A DNA stretch of 64,000 nucleotides from Ruminiclostridium sp. (GCA_017935365.1 JAGBHT010000032.1:149226-213225); one strand, 5' to 3'. Counted from the stretch's first letter, positions 35,649 through 45,903 are shown. Numbers and translations: made by a program. The notes: a model not told the origin generated them from the letters alone.

Positions 35649-36686
35649 TTACTTGCTGAACTTAGCGTCTGCAATTTCGTCCATAGACTTGCCTGCATCG
35701 TCATTCCATGCATACAGCTTACGGATTTCCTTACCAACCTGTTCAAGCTGCTGTTCGCCTTCGATACGTCTTACAGCGTTGAAGTGTGAACGACCCATCT
35801 TGTTCTCCATGATCCAGTTGCGAGCGAATGTACCGTCCTGGATCTCGCCGAGAACCTTCTTCATTTCCTTCTTTGTTTCGTCTGTGATAAGTCTCTTACC
35901 AACTTCGTAGTCACCGAACTCAGCTGTATCTGAGATAGAGTATCTCATCATCTGGAAACCACCCTTGTAGATAAGGTCAACGATGAGCTTCATCTCGTGG
36001 ATGCACTCGAAGTAAGCGTTCTGAGGATCGTAGCCTGCTTCAACCAGAGTCTCGAAACCTGCCTTCATTAAGGCTGTAACACCGCCGCAGAGAACGCACT
36101 GTTCGCCGAAGAGGTCTGTTTCTGTTTCCATCTTGAATGTTGTCATAAGTACGCCGGCTCTTGAACCACCGATACCTGCAGCATAAGCAAGACCTGTATC
36201 AAGTGCTCTGCCTGTAGCGTCCTGATGAACTGCAACTAAGCAGGGAACGCCTCTGCCGATTGTGTACTCTGAACGTACTGTGTGACCCGGTCCCTTAGGA
36301 GCAACCATGATAACGTCAACATCTTTGGGAGGTACGATCTGACCGAAGTGGATGTTGAAGCCGTGAGCGAATGCGAGTGTCTTACCTGCTGTGAGGTTGG
36401 GCTCGATGCTTTGCTTGTAAAGGTCAGCCTGTCTTTCATCGTTGATAAGGATCATGATGATGTCAGCCTTAGCTGCTGCCTCTGCTGCTGTGTATACTTC
36501 AAAACCTGCTGCCTCAGCCTTAGCCCATGACTTTGAGCCGTTGTAAAGACCGATGATTACCTTAACGCCGCTGTCCTTTAAGTTAAGAGCGTGAGCGTGT
36601 CCCTGGCTGCCGTAACCGATTATTGCAACTGTCTTGCCATCGAGCAGAGAAAGGTTGCAGTCTTCCTGATGATAAAGTTTTGCCAT
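35649..36686 (-). CDS. ilvC: Ketol-acid reductoisomerase
   Basis: 345 aa, class I length. NADPH- and Mg-dependent second step of valine and isoleucine synthesis. The Rossmann motif is [18 protein letters not shown] (about 22-39). The catalytic domain has [41 protein letters not shown] with Asp/Glu metal ligands, and [16 protein letters not shown]. It is the third gene of the ilvB-ilvN-ilvC operon, 61 bp after ilvN. Confidence 0.97.
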   Translation of the reverse strand: MAKLYHQEDCNLSLLDGKTVAIIGYGSQGHAHALNLKDSGVKVIIGLYNGSKSWAKAEAAGFEVYTAAEAAAKADIIMILINDERQADLYKQSIEPNLTAGKTLAFAHGFNIHFGQIVPPKDVDVIMVAPKGPGHTVRSEYTIGRGVPCLVAVHQDATGRALDTGLAYAAGIGGSRAGVLMTTFKMETETDLFGEQCVLCGGVTALMKAGFETLVEAGYDPQNAYFECIHEMKLIVDLIYKGGFQMMRYSISDTAEFGDYEVGKRLITDETKKEMKKVLGEIQDGTFARNWIMENKMGRSHFNAVRRIEGEQQLEQVGKEIRKLYAWNDDAGKSMDEIADAKFSK

Positions 36687-36747
36687 TTTAAAGATCTCCT
36701 TTAAATTTGTTTTCGGAGTTTTTGCTCCGTATATTAAAGCGCGGCTT

Positions 36748-37239
36748 TTACAGCTTCATAGAAGCCCCGCCTTTTTGCATTGCTATTGAGCCTGTACGGA
36801 CTGTTTCCTTTATTCCGTACGGACGTAAAAGTTCCTCAAACGTCTTTATACGCGGAACGCTGTCGGATAACTCAAGCGTCATTGTATTTACCGTTATATC
36901 GGAAATTTTTGCTTTTGCTATCTCGGCAAGCGAGATAAGTTCAGCCCTCTGTGACGGCAGACAAGCTACCTTTATAAGAACAAGCTCTCTTGATAAAAGC
37001 TCTTCTGCGGGCAGATGACGTACCTTGATAACGTCGATAAGCTTGTTGAGCTGTTTTTCTATCTGCTCTAAGGTATAAGCCGTTCCATCTGCGATTATCG
37101 TTATACGGGAGATCTTTTCATCTTCCGTAACGCCTACCGCAAGGCTGTCTATATTGAAACCGCGTCTTGCGAAAAGTCCCGCAACTCTTGCGAGAACACC
37201 TGCGTGGTTTTCTACAAGTATTGATATAGTATGCTTCAT
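36748..37239 (-). CDS. ilvN: Acetolactate synthase small (regulatory) subunit
   Basis: 163 aa. An N-terminal ACT domain ([34 protein letters not shown] given by landmarks NHAGVLARV and RRGFNIDSL, about 1-75) binds valine and regulates the large subunit; the C-terminal ACT-like domain completes it ([17 protein letters not shown]). Length is standard. It starts 11 bp after the ilvB stop. Confidence 0.95.
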   Translation of the reverse strand: MKHTISILVENHAGVLARVAGLFARRGFNIDSLAVGVTEDEKISRITIIADGTAYTLEQIEKQLNKLIDVIKVRHLPAEELLSRELVLIKVACLPSQRAELISLAEIAKAKISDITVNTMTLELSDSVPRIKTFEELLRPYGIKETVRTGSIAMQKGGASMKL

Positions 37240-37250
37240 AGGCTCACCCT

Positions 37251-38882
37251 TTACAGTATAGTCTTTTCGTTTTCGGCTACTCTGACCTCAAGCAGATAAC
37301 AGCCCTTTGACGAGAGCATCTCGTCAATTGCCTTGTCCGCGTCTGCTATATCGGTTACTCTTCTTGCCGGTATGCCGTAGCTGTCCGCAAGCTTTATGAA
37401 GTCGGGACTTCCGTCAAGGAATACCGCCGTCAGCCTGTTGTCGTAACCGTTTGTCTGAAGCTCTCTTACCATACCCAGACGATTGTTAGTCATGACGATC
37501 ACCTTTACCGCAATGTCATGCTGTATCATTGTTGCAAGCTCCATGAACTGCATCTGGAAACTGCCGTCGCCGCATATCGCAACGACCTCGCTGTCGGGGC
37601 GTGCCGCCTTTGCGCCGAGCGCCGCAGGAACGGAATAACCCATTGTTCCCATACCGCCCGATGTGATGAATCTGCCGTTTTTAAGTCCTATGTTGTTGAC
37701 AGTCCATATCTGGTTCTGTCCTACATCGGCGCTTACAACGGAGTTATCGGGGAGTTTCTGTCCGAGAAGTCTGATGAACGCCTTGGGGTTTACACAGCCC
37801 TCAGGTTCTGCTTCTATCGGCTTGTCCTGCGTTTTTCTTATCTCATTGAGTTCCTGTTTCCAGTCGTAATGGTCGTAATTCTGAGCGCAGGATATCAGCT
37901 GTTCGAGTATATTCTTTACATCGCCTACAACGGGTATAGTTGCGGCAAGGTTCTTGCCTATTTCCGCAGGGTCAACATCTATATGTATTACAGTTGCGCC
38001 CTCAAGTCTGCTTATTGCGGTGACCGCTCTGTCTCCTACTCTCGCACCGAGAAGTATCAGCAGGTCGCAGTTGTTGATAGCGTAGTTCGCACTCTTTACG
38101 CCGTGCATACCTATCATTCCGTAGAACAGAGGATCGTCAGCCGGAACACTGCTCATACCCATCATTGTGTTTACAACGGGTATATCGGTAAGCCTCATGA
38201 ACTGTCTGAGCAGATTTTCCGCGCCTGCCGTAAATATACCACCGCCTGCACAGATAAGGGGCTTTTTGCTCTTTTCAATAGCGGCTATCGCACGCTTTAT
38301 CTGGAGCTTGTTTCCCTGAACACTGGGCTTGTATGAGCGTATATCCACCGTTTCGGGATATTCAAAATCTATCTCTGCCTTCTGTACGTCAAAAGGCATA
38401 TCTATAAGTACAGGACCGGGTCTGCCGGAGCCTGCAATGTAAAATGCGTTCTTGAAGATAACCGGCATTTTCTCAGGATCTTTTACAAGGTAGCTGTGCT
38501 TTACAAACGGCTCAGCCGAACCTGTGATATCCGCCTCCTGGAAAACGTCGCGTCCTATCTGTTCACAGCTTACCTGTCCTGTGATAAGCACCATAGGTAT
38601 GCTGTCCATGTGGGCGGTAGCAATTGCCGTGATAAGGTTTGTCGCACCGGGTCCCGATGTCGCAATAGCAACTGCGGGCTTTCCCGTCATACGGGCATAG
38701 CCGCTTGCGGCGTGTCCGCCGTTTACTTCGTGGCGTACAAGCACATGGCGTATACCCGAGCCTATAAGCTCATCATAAAACGGACAGATAGCCGCACCCG
38801 GATAACCGAATACCGTTGTTACACCCTCCGCTTCGAGAGCCTTTACCATAGCTCTTGCAACCGTCATTTTTTCTGACGCCAT
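37251..38882 (-). CDS. ilvB: Acetolactate synthase large (catalytic) subunit
   Basis: 543 aa thiamine-diphosphate enzyme forming acetolactate or acetohydroxybutyrate. The N-terminal PYR domain has FGYPGAAICPFYDEL and the catalytic Glu in VLVRHEVNGGHAASGYAR; the middle FAD/TPP domain has GARVGDRAVTA; the C-terminal PP domain has the ThDP motif AICGDGSFQMQFMELATM...NN. Slightly short for the family but complete. The regulatory subunit follows, so this is the anabolic biosynthetic form. Promoter at 38970-38998. Confidence 0.95.
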   Translation of the reverse strand: MASEKMTVARAMVKALEAEGVTTVFGYPGAAICPFYDELIGSGIRHVLVRHEVNGGHAASGYARMTGKPAVAIATSGPGATNLITAIATAHMDSIPMVLITGQVSCEQIGRDVFQEADITGSAEPFVKHSYLVKDPEKMPVIFKNAFYIAGSGRPGPVLIDMPFDVQKAEIDFEYPETVDIRSYKPSVQGNKLQIKRAIAAIEKSKKPLICAGGGIFTAGAENLLRQFMRLTDIPVVNTMMGMSSVPADDPLFYGMIGMHGVKSANYAINNCDLLILLGARVGDRAVTAISRLEGATVIHIDVDPAEIGKNLAATIPVVGDVKNILEQLISCAQNYDHYDWKQELNEIRKTQDKPIEAEPEGCVNPKAFIRLLGQKLPDNSVVSADVGQNQIWTVNNIGLKNGRFITSGGMGTMGYSVPAALGAKAARPDSEVVAICGDGSFQMQFMELATMIQHDIAVKVIVMTNNRLGMVRELQTNGYDNRLTAVFLDGSPDFIKLADSYGIPARRVTDIADADKAIDEMLSSKGCYLLEVRVAENEKTIL

Positions 38883-38969
38883 CTATCGACCTACCCCTTT
38901 TTTACTGTTAGTAAAATGCCATATTTTCACATAGCAAAGCCGCACGTCAAAATTTCGTGCTTATCAATA

Positions 38970-38998
38970 ATTATAACCGCTTTATAAATAAAAGTCAA
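38970..38998 (-). promoter_or_regulatory. Promoter of ilvB-ilvN-ilvC
   Basis: Minus strand TTGACT (plus 38993-38998), 17-bp spacer, TATAAT (plus 38970-38975). The roughly 80-nt leader has one hairpin (GCACG/CGTGC) and no T-box motif. The rest of the 38883-39213 gap shows nothing further. Confidence 0.78.
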
Positions 38999-39213
38999 GA
39001 TTAGTTTGCATATAAATAGCTGTATGTCGGGCGGTTTTCAGTTTATTTTCACTTAAATTTCCGTACTTCGGAATGATTGTCATATCCTGAGTTCATAACG
39101 GACTGTAAAAAATGCTGTAAAGCTTAAAATTAAGTATTTTTCTGCCGATAAATAAACAGAGTATTTATGCCCTGAAAGCGTTTTGCTTTACATGGGCGGA
39201 AAAGAGGCTTCAA

Positions 39214-40077
39214 ATGGCGTTTGAACATCTGTGCGGTCAGGTGATGACTGACAGTAACGGAACGACTTATATAATATCCGATACATTTTCCGTAATATAT
39301 CCGGGCGATGCACATCCAGATGTATATGAGTGGTGCGACGTTGCATCGGTGAGGATAGACAAGGGCAATATAGCAATAACGGCAGGAAAGCAGACATATC
39401 ATATACCAGACCGTGCATTTTCGGGACGTTCGCAGTTTACTGCGGCAAAGACAATAATACTTTCCGAAATATCCGGCAGTAATACCGAGTGTGATACGCC
39501 GGTAGAGATATTCCCCGATAAACGTTTCTTCTCAAATTATGATATACCCGACTCAGCGGTATTTGCAAAGGGTGAGTACAACCCGAAAGAAATACGTTCG
39601 TCACTGCTGTCGCTTGTTATAGGCAAGGTTGGCAAATTTCTTTGGTGCATAGCGCTTGCGACAGGCGTGCTTGCGGCAGTACTGTTTCAGATGCTTATCG
39701 GCTTTGCCGAGGATACCTGGTGGTATCTCGCAATGGGAACGTTCTTCTGCGCCGTCGGTGCGGTGGTTATAGCATATCTTATAATGGTAGCGGTGGCAAA
39801 ACTGAAATATTCGGCAATGATAAAGAGCTGTACCGACAGCGATGAAACTGTCACGTTTGCAATATGCCCCGCAGGAATTTCGGCGGCGGAAGACAGCGTA
39901 TACAGCCCCCACGAAATAATCCGCTTCGGAATGAACGATAATTATATCGAAACTTCTTCCATGTTCATCGTGACAAGAAGAAAAGCGCCGCTTGTATGGA
40001 TACCGAAAGCGCTTTTTAACGGCGATGCGCTTGACAAAATAGAACAGTACCTTGCGCTCGGAACGCAGGATAAGTAA
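39214..40077 (+). CDS. Unrecognised membrane protein with two central TM segments
   Basis: 287 aa. A beta-rich soluble N-terminal half (about 1-130) with three Trp/Cys-containing strands is followed by two hydrophobic segments (about 138-162 and 168-193) and a soluble C-terminal region (about 200-287). That last part has the look of a YcxB/PH-like domain (YSPHEIIRFGMNDNYIETS..MFIVTRRKAPLVWIPKALF). No function is known to me. It is 23 bp ahead of another unrecognised gene, probably in one transcript. Confidence 0.7.
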   Translation: MAFEHLCGQVMTDSNGTTYIISDTFSVIYPGDAHPDVYEWCDVASVRIDKGNIAITAGKQTYHIPDRAFSGRSQFTAAKTIILSEISGSNTECDTPVEIFPDKRFFSNYDIPDSAVFAKGEYNPKEIRSSLLSLVIGKVGKFLWCIALATGVLAAVLFQMLIGFAEDTWWYLAMGTFFCAVGAVVIAYLIMVAVAKLKYSAMIKSCTDSDETVTFAICPAGISAAEDSVYSPHEIIRFGMNDNYIETSSMFIVTRRKAPLVWIPKALFNGDALDKIEQYLALGTQDK

Positions 40078-40100
40078 GCGAAAGGGGCAAAGGTAACAAT

Positions 40101-41564
40101 ATGAGTGAAAAGATACCTCAGGTAGTGTGTGAGCATATCAATATAGATGACAGCGAGGTGCTGGTTTTCTCGGTAAAGGACGGTCTTGCCAAAATAGGCA
40201 TATGCCGTATGAATTCCGAGTACGACAAGTACTGCCTTTATTCCCACGACGCTCCGGTTATGGTCATAAGCGGAGGTATGGACGATGATGACACAGACAA
40301 AGTTATCAGCGAGTATGGCAGTGCATCAGGCGGCTCGATAATCTCCGAGAGCATTGACGGCGCATACGACAAGCTTGCGGCAGGCGGTTCGCCTGAGTAT
40401 GCACTTGAGCAGTTTATGCGTCTGCTTCCTGACGGACTTTATGCCGTTACATACGTTGAAACCTATCCTACCGCAGGCGAGAGTATGTTCTTCTGGTCGG
40501 GTTACGGCGTGTCAAAACAACTGCGTAACAGTAGCAGAAACATAAGAGTAATAGGCGACAAGGCGTACAGCGCACCCTTTCTTATACCTACCGAAAAACC
40601 GTCGGCGTATGACCCGTCGCTTATCAAAAAAGCTTCTGCCGAGGGGCTCAGAAACGGTTACCTGTTCGGTATTTCACTTCACTTTTCGGGACTTTATTCG
40701 GTACTGCTTAAAGGACACTATGCGGCTTGTGCGGCGGCAATAGAGGGTAAACCGTTCTATACCGTACAGATACAGCCGCTGAGGGAGATCTGGAAGATAA
40801 CCGATGAGAACGGCGAAAAGAAGTCGATAGGCTTTTCTTCCGCTTCTTTCCGTGTTCCGTTTGAATCGCTGACAAAAGAGCAACTGCGTATCGGTCTTAC
40901 ATCAAGAAAATACGTTACACCCGACACTTATGACGCTATCAAACAGAAACTCGGCGTAGTGCCGAAATCGGGACAAAAGCGCCTGCCGAAACAGCTTGAC
41001 GCTTTCTCGGAGCGCTATCCCGATGCGGATATGGTTGCGTGCGCACAGGGCGTTGACGAACTCACAAAACCTATGCTTGACGCATTGCTTACAGGTCAGA
41101 CAGAACTTGACGGCAAGGTCATAATTTCCGAGAACTATTATAACAGCGTTACCGCCGCGTGCAACTATCTGCGTTACCACAGCAAGGACGAATTTATTGA
41201 CTTTGCGCTCAACGTTATGAGAAATCCCGAGCTTTCCGCAACGTATACCTATGTTGCGTCCTGCCTTGCAAAGGTACACGATGAAAGGATAAATCAGTTC
41301 TTCGCCGAGGTCAAAAATTCGGGCGATGCGGGATACTCAAAGATAATCGGTACAGCCCGTTCATACGTTGATAATTACGACAAGTATGTTGAGGTGTCGT
41401 CTGAGGACTTTTTCAACTCTCTTCCCGAACCCAAAAAGGGCAGTGAACGCAAGGAGATCATACATCTTACCGGCAACACTAAAAATTCCGATCCGCTCAG
41501 CGACGAAACAACAAAGATGATGGCGGCACATCTTGCTTCTATGATGGATGCAAAGAAAGAGTAA
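40101..41564 (+). CDS. Unrecognised soluble protein
   Basis: 487 aa, cytoplasmic by composition (no signal or membrane segment). The N-terminal half (about 1-240) is mixed alpha/beta and rich in Asp, Gly and Tyr. A basic linker with GVVPKSGQKRLPKQLDAF (about 290-310) leads into an all-helical region (about 310-440) that could be a repeat-type scaffold. No catalytic signature could be recognised. The AAAGGGGC ribosome site is upstream of the ATG. Its only clue is the likely operon with the PH-like membrane protein before it. Confidence 0.65.
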   Translation: MSEKIPQVVCEHINIDDSEVLVFSVKDGLAKIGICRMNSEYDKYCLYSHDAPVMVISGGMDDDDTDKVISEYGSASGGSIISESIDGAYDKLAAGGSPEYALEQFMRLLPDGLYAVTYVETYPTAGESMFFWSGYGVSKQLRNSSRNIRVIGDKAYSAPFLIPTEKPSAYDPSLIKKASAEGLRNGYLFGISLHFSGLYSVLLKGHYAACAAAIEGKPFYTVQIQPLREIWKITDENGEKKSIGFSSASFRVPFESLTKEQLRIGLTSRKYVTPDTYDAIKQKLGVVPKSGQKRLPKQLDAFSERYPDADMVACAQGVDELTKPMLDALLTGQTELDGKVIISENYYNSVTAACNYLRYHSKDEFIDFALNVMRNPELSATYTYVASCLAKVHDERINQFFAEVKNSGDAGYSKIIGTARSYVDNYDKYVEVSSEDFFNSLPEPKKGSERKEIIHLTGNTKNSDPLSDETTKMMAAHLASMMDAKKE

Positions 41565-41584
41565 TGCCATTCCGATACAAAAAC

Positions 41585-41614
41585 AAGAGGTACTGCGATT
41601 TTGTCACAGTACCT
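41585..41614. terminator. Hairpin between convergent genes
   Basis: AGAGGTACTG / CAGTACCTCT, about 20 bp after the unknown gene and about 100 bp past the rubrerythrin stop. Confidence 0.65.
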
Positions 41615-41715
41615 CTAAATTGCATAATTATTACGTTTATATCCGCCGATAACGTAACCTGAGATAATCAGAAACAGTCAGAACGGCGAATTTGGTGCGG
41701 CACATTGCCGCCCGC

Positions 41716-42267
41716 TTACTTGAAGTAACGGTTTAAAAGACCTTCAAATGCCTTGCCGTGTCTTGCTTCGTCCTTAGCCATCTCGTGAACTGTGTCGTGG
41801 ATAGCGTCAAGATTTAACTGCTTAGCTCTCTTTGCAAGATCAAGCTTGCCCTGTGTAGCGCCGTGTTCAGCGGCAACTCTCTTTTCGAGGTTTTCCTTTG
41901 TCGATGCGCTTACAACGTCACCTAAAAGCTCTGCAAACTTTGCAGCGTGCTCAGCTTCTTCCCATGCAGCCTTTTCATAGTAAAGACCTACTTCGGGATA
42001 ACCCTCTCTGTGAGCGGCTCTTGCCATAGCAAGATACATACCTACTTCTGTGCATTCGCCCTCAAAGTTAGCCTTTAAGCCTGCGAGGATCTCTTCGTCC
42101 TCAACTGCCTTTGCAACGCCTACCTTATGCTCATCAGCGAATACAAGCTTCTCGCTCTCCTTGAGCTCTGTAAACTTGCTGCCGGGAACCTTGCACTGGG
42201 GGCAGAACTCGGGAGGTGTATCTCCCTCATGAACGTAACCGCATACCGGACATACCCACTTTTTCAT
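41716..42267 (-). CDS. Reverse rubrerythrin (N-terminal rubredoxin, C-terminal diiron)
   Basis: 183 aa peroxide- and oxygen-scavenging protein. Residues about 1-35 form the rubredoxin centre ([10 protein letters not shown] and CPQCKVPG), placed N-terminally, the reverse of classical rubrerythrin. The four-helix ferritin-like domain carries diiron ligands in [31 protein letters not shown] and the last helix ending [13 protein letters not shown]. Such revRbr proteins in Clostridium reduce peroxide and O2 with NADH via rubredoxin. The gene stands alone, with a strong promoter and a palindrome over its start. Confidence 0.93.
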   Translation of the reverse strand: MKKWVCPVCGYVHEGDTPPEFCPQCKVPGSKFTELKESEKLVFADEHKVGVAKAVEDEEILAGLKANFEGECTEVGMYLAMARAAHREGYPEVGLYYEKAAWEEAEHAAKFAELLGDVVSASTKENLEKRVAAEHGATQGKLDLAKRAKQLNLDAIHDTVHEMAKDEARHGKAFEGLLNRYFK

Positions 42268-42323
42268 AGTAAATTACCTATCCTTTCATAGTAATAAAAT
42301 CTTTATTTTCTTATTGTTTTTAA

Positions 42324-42386
42324 TCAAATCAGTAATGCTTACTGATTTGACGATTTTATTATAACCGATACTTCGACATTTGTCAA
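42324..42386 (-). promoter_or_regulatory. Rubrerythrin promoter with 27-bp perfect palindrome
   Basis: Minus strand TTGACA (plus 42381-42386), 17-bp spacer, TATAAT (plus 42358-42363). From about +1, TCAAATCAGTAA-TGC-TTACTGATTTGA (42324-42350) is a perfect 12-bp inverted repeat. It may be a repressor operator or a 5' stabilising hairpin. It is not the usual PerR box wording. Confidence 0.78.
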
Positions 42387-42511
42387 TAGTTTTTTTTAAA
42401 TTTTTTGTAAAAAATAGGTTAGCACAGACTTACCAGCACGGTAACGCAGAATAGCATAGTGGAAGAGAATATACCGTTTTAAGCCGTATATAAGCCGTTT
42501 GTGCCAGTTTC

Positions 42512-42540
42512 TTGAAATCGCCTGCGGCATTTATTATAAT
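42512..42540 (+). promoter_or_regulatory. Promoter of the clostripain-like gene
   Basis: TTGAAA (42512-42517), 17-bp spacer, TATAAT (42535-42540); the AAGGAG ribosome site is at about 42585. Confidence 0.75.
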
Positions 42541-42595
42541 TATAATGTGAGAATAAGAATATAGTTATAATTCAATTCAAATCTAAGGAGAATTT

Positions 42596-44806
42596 ATGAG
42601 AAAGACACACGAAAAGATACTGCGTGCATTGCTTGCGGTATCTGTACTTAAAACAGCAATGCTTTCAAGCGGTTGCCTTGACGATGAAGAAGAGATTTCG
42701 GACAGCACGGCAAGCGATAACAAGCAGACAAGCGACGGCGGAAATGCAGGCGACAGTGAAAACGGCGGTAATAAGTATGACGGCGAGGTAAACGGAAGCC
42801 GTGCGTCAAAGCTTACTTTCAGCAGTTCGGACGGAATAAACATCACAAGAAAACAGCGTGAATCCGAAAAGCCTATGGGCGAGGACGGCACACAGACAGT
42901 CTTTGTATATATGTGCGGAAGCGATCTTGAAAGCGAAAACGGACTTGCGAGCGGCGACATTGAGGAAATGATCGCAGGCTCACAAAGCGATAACGTGAAG
43001 TTCGTGATACAGACGGGCGGTGCGGGCGCATGGGCGGATACATACGGCATTTCTGCAGACAAGACACAGCGCTATGTTGTCACCAGCGGTGAAATAAGCC
43101 TTGTCGAAGAAAAAGAACAGGTAAACATGGGTACGGCTCAGGTGCTTACCGACTTCTTGAGCTGGGGCGTTGAAAATTATGCGGCGGCAAAAATGGGTGT
43201 TGTTTTCTGGGATCACGGCGGCGGAAGTGTAAGCGGCGTGTGCTTTGACGAGCTGAACGAAAACGATTCGCTGTCGCTCGAGGAGATAGACAACGCACTT
43301 ACTTCCATATATGACAAGATGACGGATAAGTTTGTATTCATCGGCTTTGATGCATGCCTTATGGCAACTGTCGAAACGGCAAATATGCTTGTTCCTCATG
43401 CAGATTATATGTTTGCATCGGAAGAAACAGAGCCGGGTTACGGCTGGGACTATACCGAGATAGCAAGCTTTATGGAAAGTAATCCTACAGCCGATACGAC
43501 AGAACTCGGAAAGACGGTTGCCGACAGCTCTATGGCATCGTGCGAGGCAATTGACGCAGGCAGTGAGGCGACCCTTTCGGTTACAGACTTAAGCCGTGTC
43601 GATGAGCTTGTAAAGGCGGTGAACGATGCCGCAGAAGATATGAACAAAAATTCCGCCGAGCCTGCCTTACTTGCAGAAGCGGTAAGAAACATCTATAATA
43701 TAAGAGCATACGGCAGTAACAACGAAACCGAGGGTTATACAAATATGGTAGACCTCGGCTCTATGATAAGGGCTACAGTACCCGGCGACAAGGCGGACAA
43801 GGTTATGTCGGCGCTTGAAAAGGCAGTCGTATACAATATTTACGGCAGTGACAAGGACGGCTCTACCGGACTTTCAACCTACTATCCTTTCGGAGTTTCG
43901 GGATCTACCGAGCTTGCCACATTCGGAAAGGTGTGCGTCAGCCCTTACTATATGACTTTTGTTGACAGAATAGCATACGGTGCACAGAACGGCACAACAG
44001 ACGGCTACAGCGGTGAAAGCAAGTGGCTTGCAGACGGTGCGGTATACTGGAGCGACGGCGACTATTCCGATTATGAAAGCAACTGGGATCATTATAACGA
44101 CAAGACCGATAATATGGGCTTCTGCGGTGATAAGAGCAGTGTGCAGATAGATGTAGGTCCTGTGCTTGACGATGAGGGAACATTCTACTTCACCGTAACG
44201 GACGATACTATAAATAACCTTGCAAGCGTCAACTGTTCGGTTTACCGTGTGGACGAGGAAACAGGCGAACTGCTTGAATTCGGCGTTGACCATAGTACAA
44301 AGGTCGATTTCTCTTCGGGACTTGTTGAAGACACTTTCGACGGTCAGTGGTACATGATCGAGGATAACCTCATTCCTATGTATATAGTAGAAGAAAATGT
44401 CAACAGCTCGGTTTACACTTCACCAATAAAGCTCAACGGTAAGGAAACCAATCTGCGTATAGCTATGGAGCGTGACGGCAATGAGTATGATATAACCGTA
44501 CTCGGAACATGGGACGGTGTAAACGAAAACGGCGAGTCGGCAAGGAGTGTTGTTCCGCTTAAAGAGGGAGATGTCATAGTGCCGATATTCAACACCTACG
44601 ACAGCGAGGGTAACTTTGCAGGCAAGGCGGAGGGCGATGAATGCACCTACAGCGGCGACAATATGATAGAGTTTGTCAATATGCCTGCAGGCGACTACAG
44701 ATACAGCTTTGTTATAAACGACATTTACGGAAATGTGTGCTATACAGGCTTTACGGTATTTACGACCGATGAAGATGGAAATGTTTTCTTTACACCTGAG
44801 GAATAA
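42596..44806 (+). CDS. Clostripain-related (C11 family) cysteine peptidase, lipoprotein
   Basis: 736 aa exported peptidase. The signal peptide ends in a lipobox-like SSGC, followed by an acidic, Ser/Asn/Gly-rich linker (to about 95). The C11 domain has VFVYMCGSDLESENGLASGDI, the catalytic His in GVVFWDHGGGSVSGVCFDE and the catalytic Cys in FVFIGFDACLMATVETANML. C11 peptidases prefer Arg or Lys at P1. The C-terminal part (about 470-736) is beta-rich and probably an Ig-like or substrate domain; it ends in FTTDEDGNVFF. It may digest extracellular protein. The gene is monocistronic. Confidence 0.88.
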   Translation: MRKTHEKILRALLAVSVLKTAMLSSGCLDDEEEISDSTASDNKQTSDGGNAGDSENGGNKYDGEVNGSRASKLTFSSSDGINITRKQRESEKPMGEDGTQTVFVYMCGSDLESENGLASGDIEEMIAGSQSDNVKFVIQTGGAGAWADTYGISADKTQRYVVTSGEISLVEEKEQVNMGTAQVLTDFLSWGVENYAAAKMGVVFWDHGGGSVSGVCFDELNENDSLSLEEIDNALTSIYDKMTDKFVFIGFDACLMATVETANMLVPHADYMFASEETEPGYGWDYTEIASFMESNPTADTTELGKTVADSSMASCEAIDAGSEATLSVTDLSRVDELVKAVNDAAEDMNKNSAEPALLAEAVRNIYNIRAYGSNNETEGYTNMVDLGSMIRATVPGDKADKVMSALEKAVVYNIYGSDKDGSTGLSTYYPFGVSGSTELATFGKVCVSPYYMTFVDRIAYGAQNGTTDGYSGESKWLADGAVYWSDGDYSDYESNWDHYNDKTDNMGFCGDKSSVQIDVGPVLDDEGTFYFTVTDDTINNLASVNCSVYRVDEETGELLEFGVDHSTKVDFSSGLVEDTFDGQWYMIEDNLIPMYIVEENVNSSVYTSPIKLNGKETNLRIAMERDGNEYDITVLGTWDGVNENGESARSVVPLKEGDVIVPIFNTYDSEGNFAGKAEGDECTYSGDNMIEFVNMPAGDYRYSFVINDIYGNVCYTGFTVFTTDEDGNVFFTPEE

Positions 44807-44890
44807 TAAAACAGCAAGCCGTATCAAGCCATGATTTCTTTTATGTGATAAAATAAACACTGTCGAAAGAAGCTGTACGGAGGAAAACAG

Positions 44891-45871
44891 ATGGACGGAA
44901 TAAACGAATGGTATATGAATATTCAGAATATTGTTGACGACATAGACAGGTGTATCAAAAACGGCGAGGATGAAAAGCTGACGCTCGGCAGGCTTTCGCA
45001 GGCACTCGGCTACTCGGAATATTATGTTTCAAGGAAGTTCAGCGAAATATCCGGAATGAATCTCAGAGATTATATGCGCTACCGCAGACTTGCCTTTGCA
45101 CTGAAAGAGCTCAGGGACACGGACAAGGGCATACTTGATATTGCACTTGACTACGGCTTTACATCTCACGAGGCGTTCACAAGGGCATTCAAAGCGGCAT
45201 ACGGAATTACTCCGAGCACTTACCGCTCACACCCTGTACCTGTAATTCTCCGCACAGCTATAAGACCTTTCGACTGCTATCTTTTAGGTATAGGAGGAAC
45301 AGGTATGGCACAGACAAACAGTGATATTAAGGTGTATTTCGTAACGATCCCTGCACATAAATTCCTGCATATCAGAAACTATGAGAGTATAGGTTATTTC
45401 GACTTTTGGGAAAAGCAAAGCCATATCCCCGGGCAGGACTGTGAAACTATATGTGGACTGCTGGACAGTATCAGGGGCAAGCTTGATGATCTCGGCGGTG
45501 ACGAATCCGACAGCGGAAGCGGTCAGGTCATGGCGTTCATAAATGAACCCGAGGGAAGAATATGCAGTTGGGGTATACCGCTGGCTGAGGCTTACGGTGT
45601 CCGTTTGCCTGCCGACTACAGCGGAGAGATTCCAAAGCAGATGCAGATCATGGACGTGCCTGAGGGAGAATATATAGTATTTGAACACGGACCGTTTGAC
45701 TTTCAGACCGAAAACAGTGCGGTTGAAGCAAAGATAGAACGGGCTATGAAGGACTTTGATTATGAAAAGACGGACTATGAGCTTGACAAAACGCAGGGCA
45801 GAGTGTTCTATTTCTACCACGATTGTAAGAGATACTGGAAGTATATAAGACCTGTAAAGAAAACCGGATAA
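44891..45871 (+). CDS. AraC-family regulator with GyrI-like effector domain
   Basis: 326 aa. The two AraC helix-turn-helices come first (about 20-118): LTLGRLSQALGYSEYYVSRKFSEISG and ILDIALDYGFTSHEAFTRAFKAAYGITPSTYR are represented here by LGYSEYYVSRKF and YGFTSHEAFTRAF. The C-terminal half (about 145-322) resembles a GyrI-like effector-binding fold (IPAHKFLHIRNYESIG, VPEGEYIVFEHGPF). This is the order of the Rob/BmrR-like or RamA-type family of drug or metabolite sensors. Target and ligand are unknown. It lies after the peptidase gene but with an 84-bp gap. Confidence 0.88.
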   Translation: MDGINEWYMNIQNIVDDIDRCIKNGEDEKLTLGRLSQALGYSEYYVSRKFSEISGMNLRDYMRYRRLAFALKELRDTDKGILDIALDYGFTSHEAFTRAFKAAYGITPSTYRSHPVPVILRTAIRPFDCYLLGIGGTGMAQTNSDIKVYFVTIPAHKFLHIRNYESIGYFDFWEKQSHIPGQDCETICGLLDSIRGKLDDLGGDESDSGSGQVMAFINEPEGRICSWGIPLAEAYGVRLPADYSGEIPKQMQIMDVPEGEYIVFEHGPFDFQTENSAVEAKIERAMKDFDYEKTDYELDKTQGRVFYFYHDCKRYWKYIRPVKKTG

Positions 45872-45875
45872 AAAG

Positions 45876-45903
45876 AAAACCGCCTTTAAAACGAGGCGGT
45901 TTC
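45876..45903 (+). terminator. Terminator after the AraC-family gene
   Basis: AAACCGCCT / AGGCGGTTT hairpin plus TCT. Confidence 0.85.

Noticed and set aside
38883..38998. T-box or leucine attenuator before ilvB
   Set aside because: The leader is only about 80 nt with one weak hairpin; no T-box sequence or run of Leu/Ile/Val codons.
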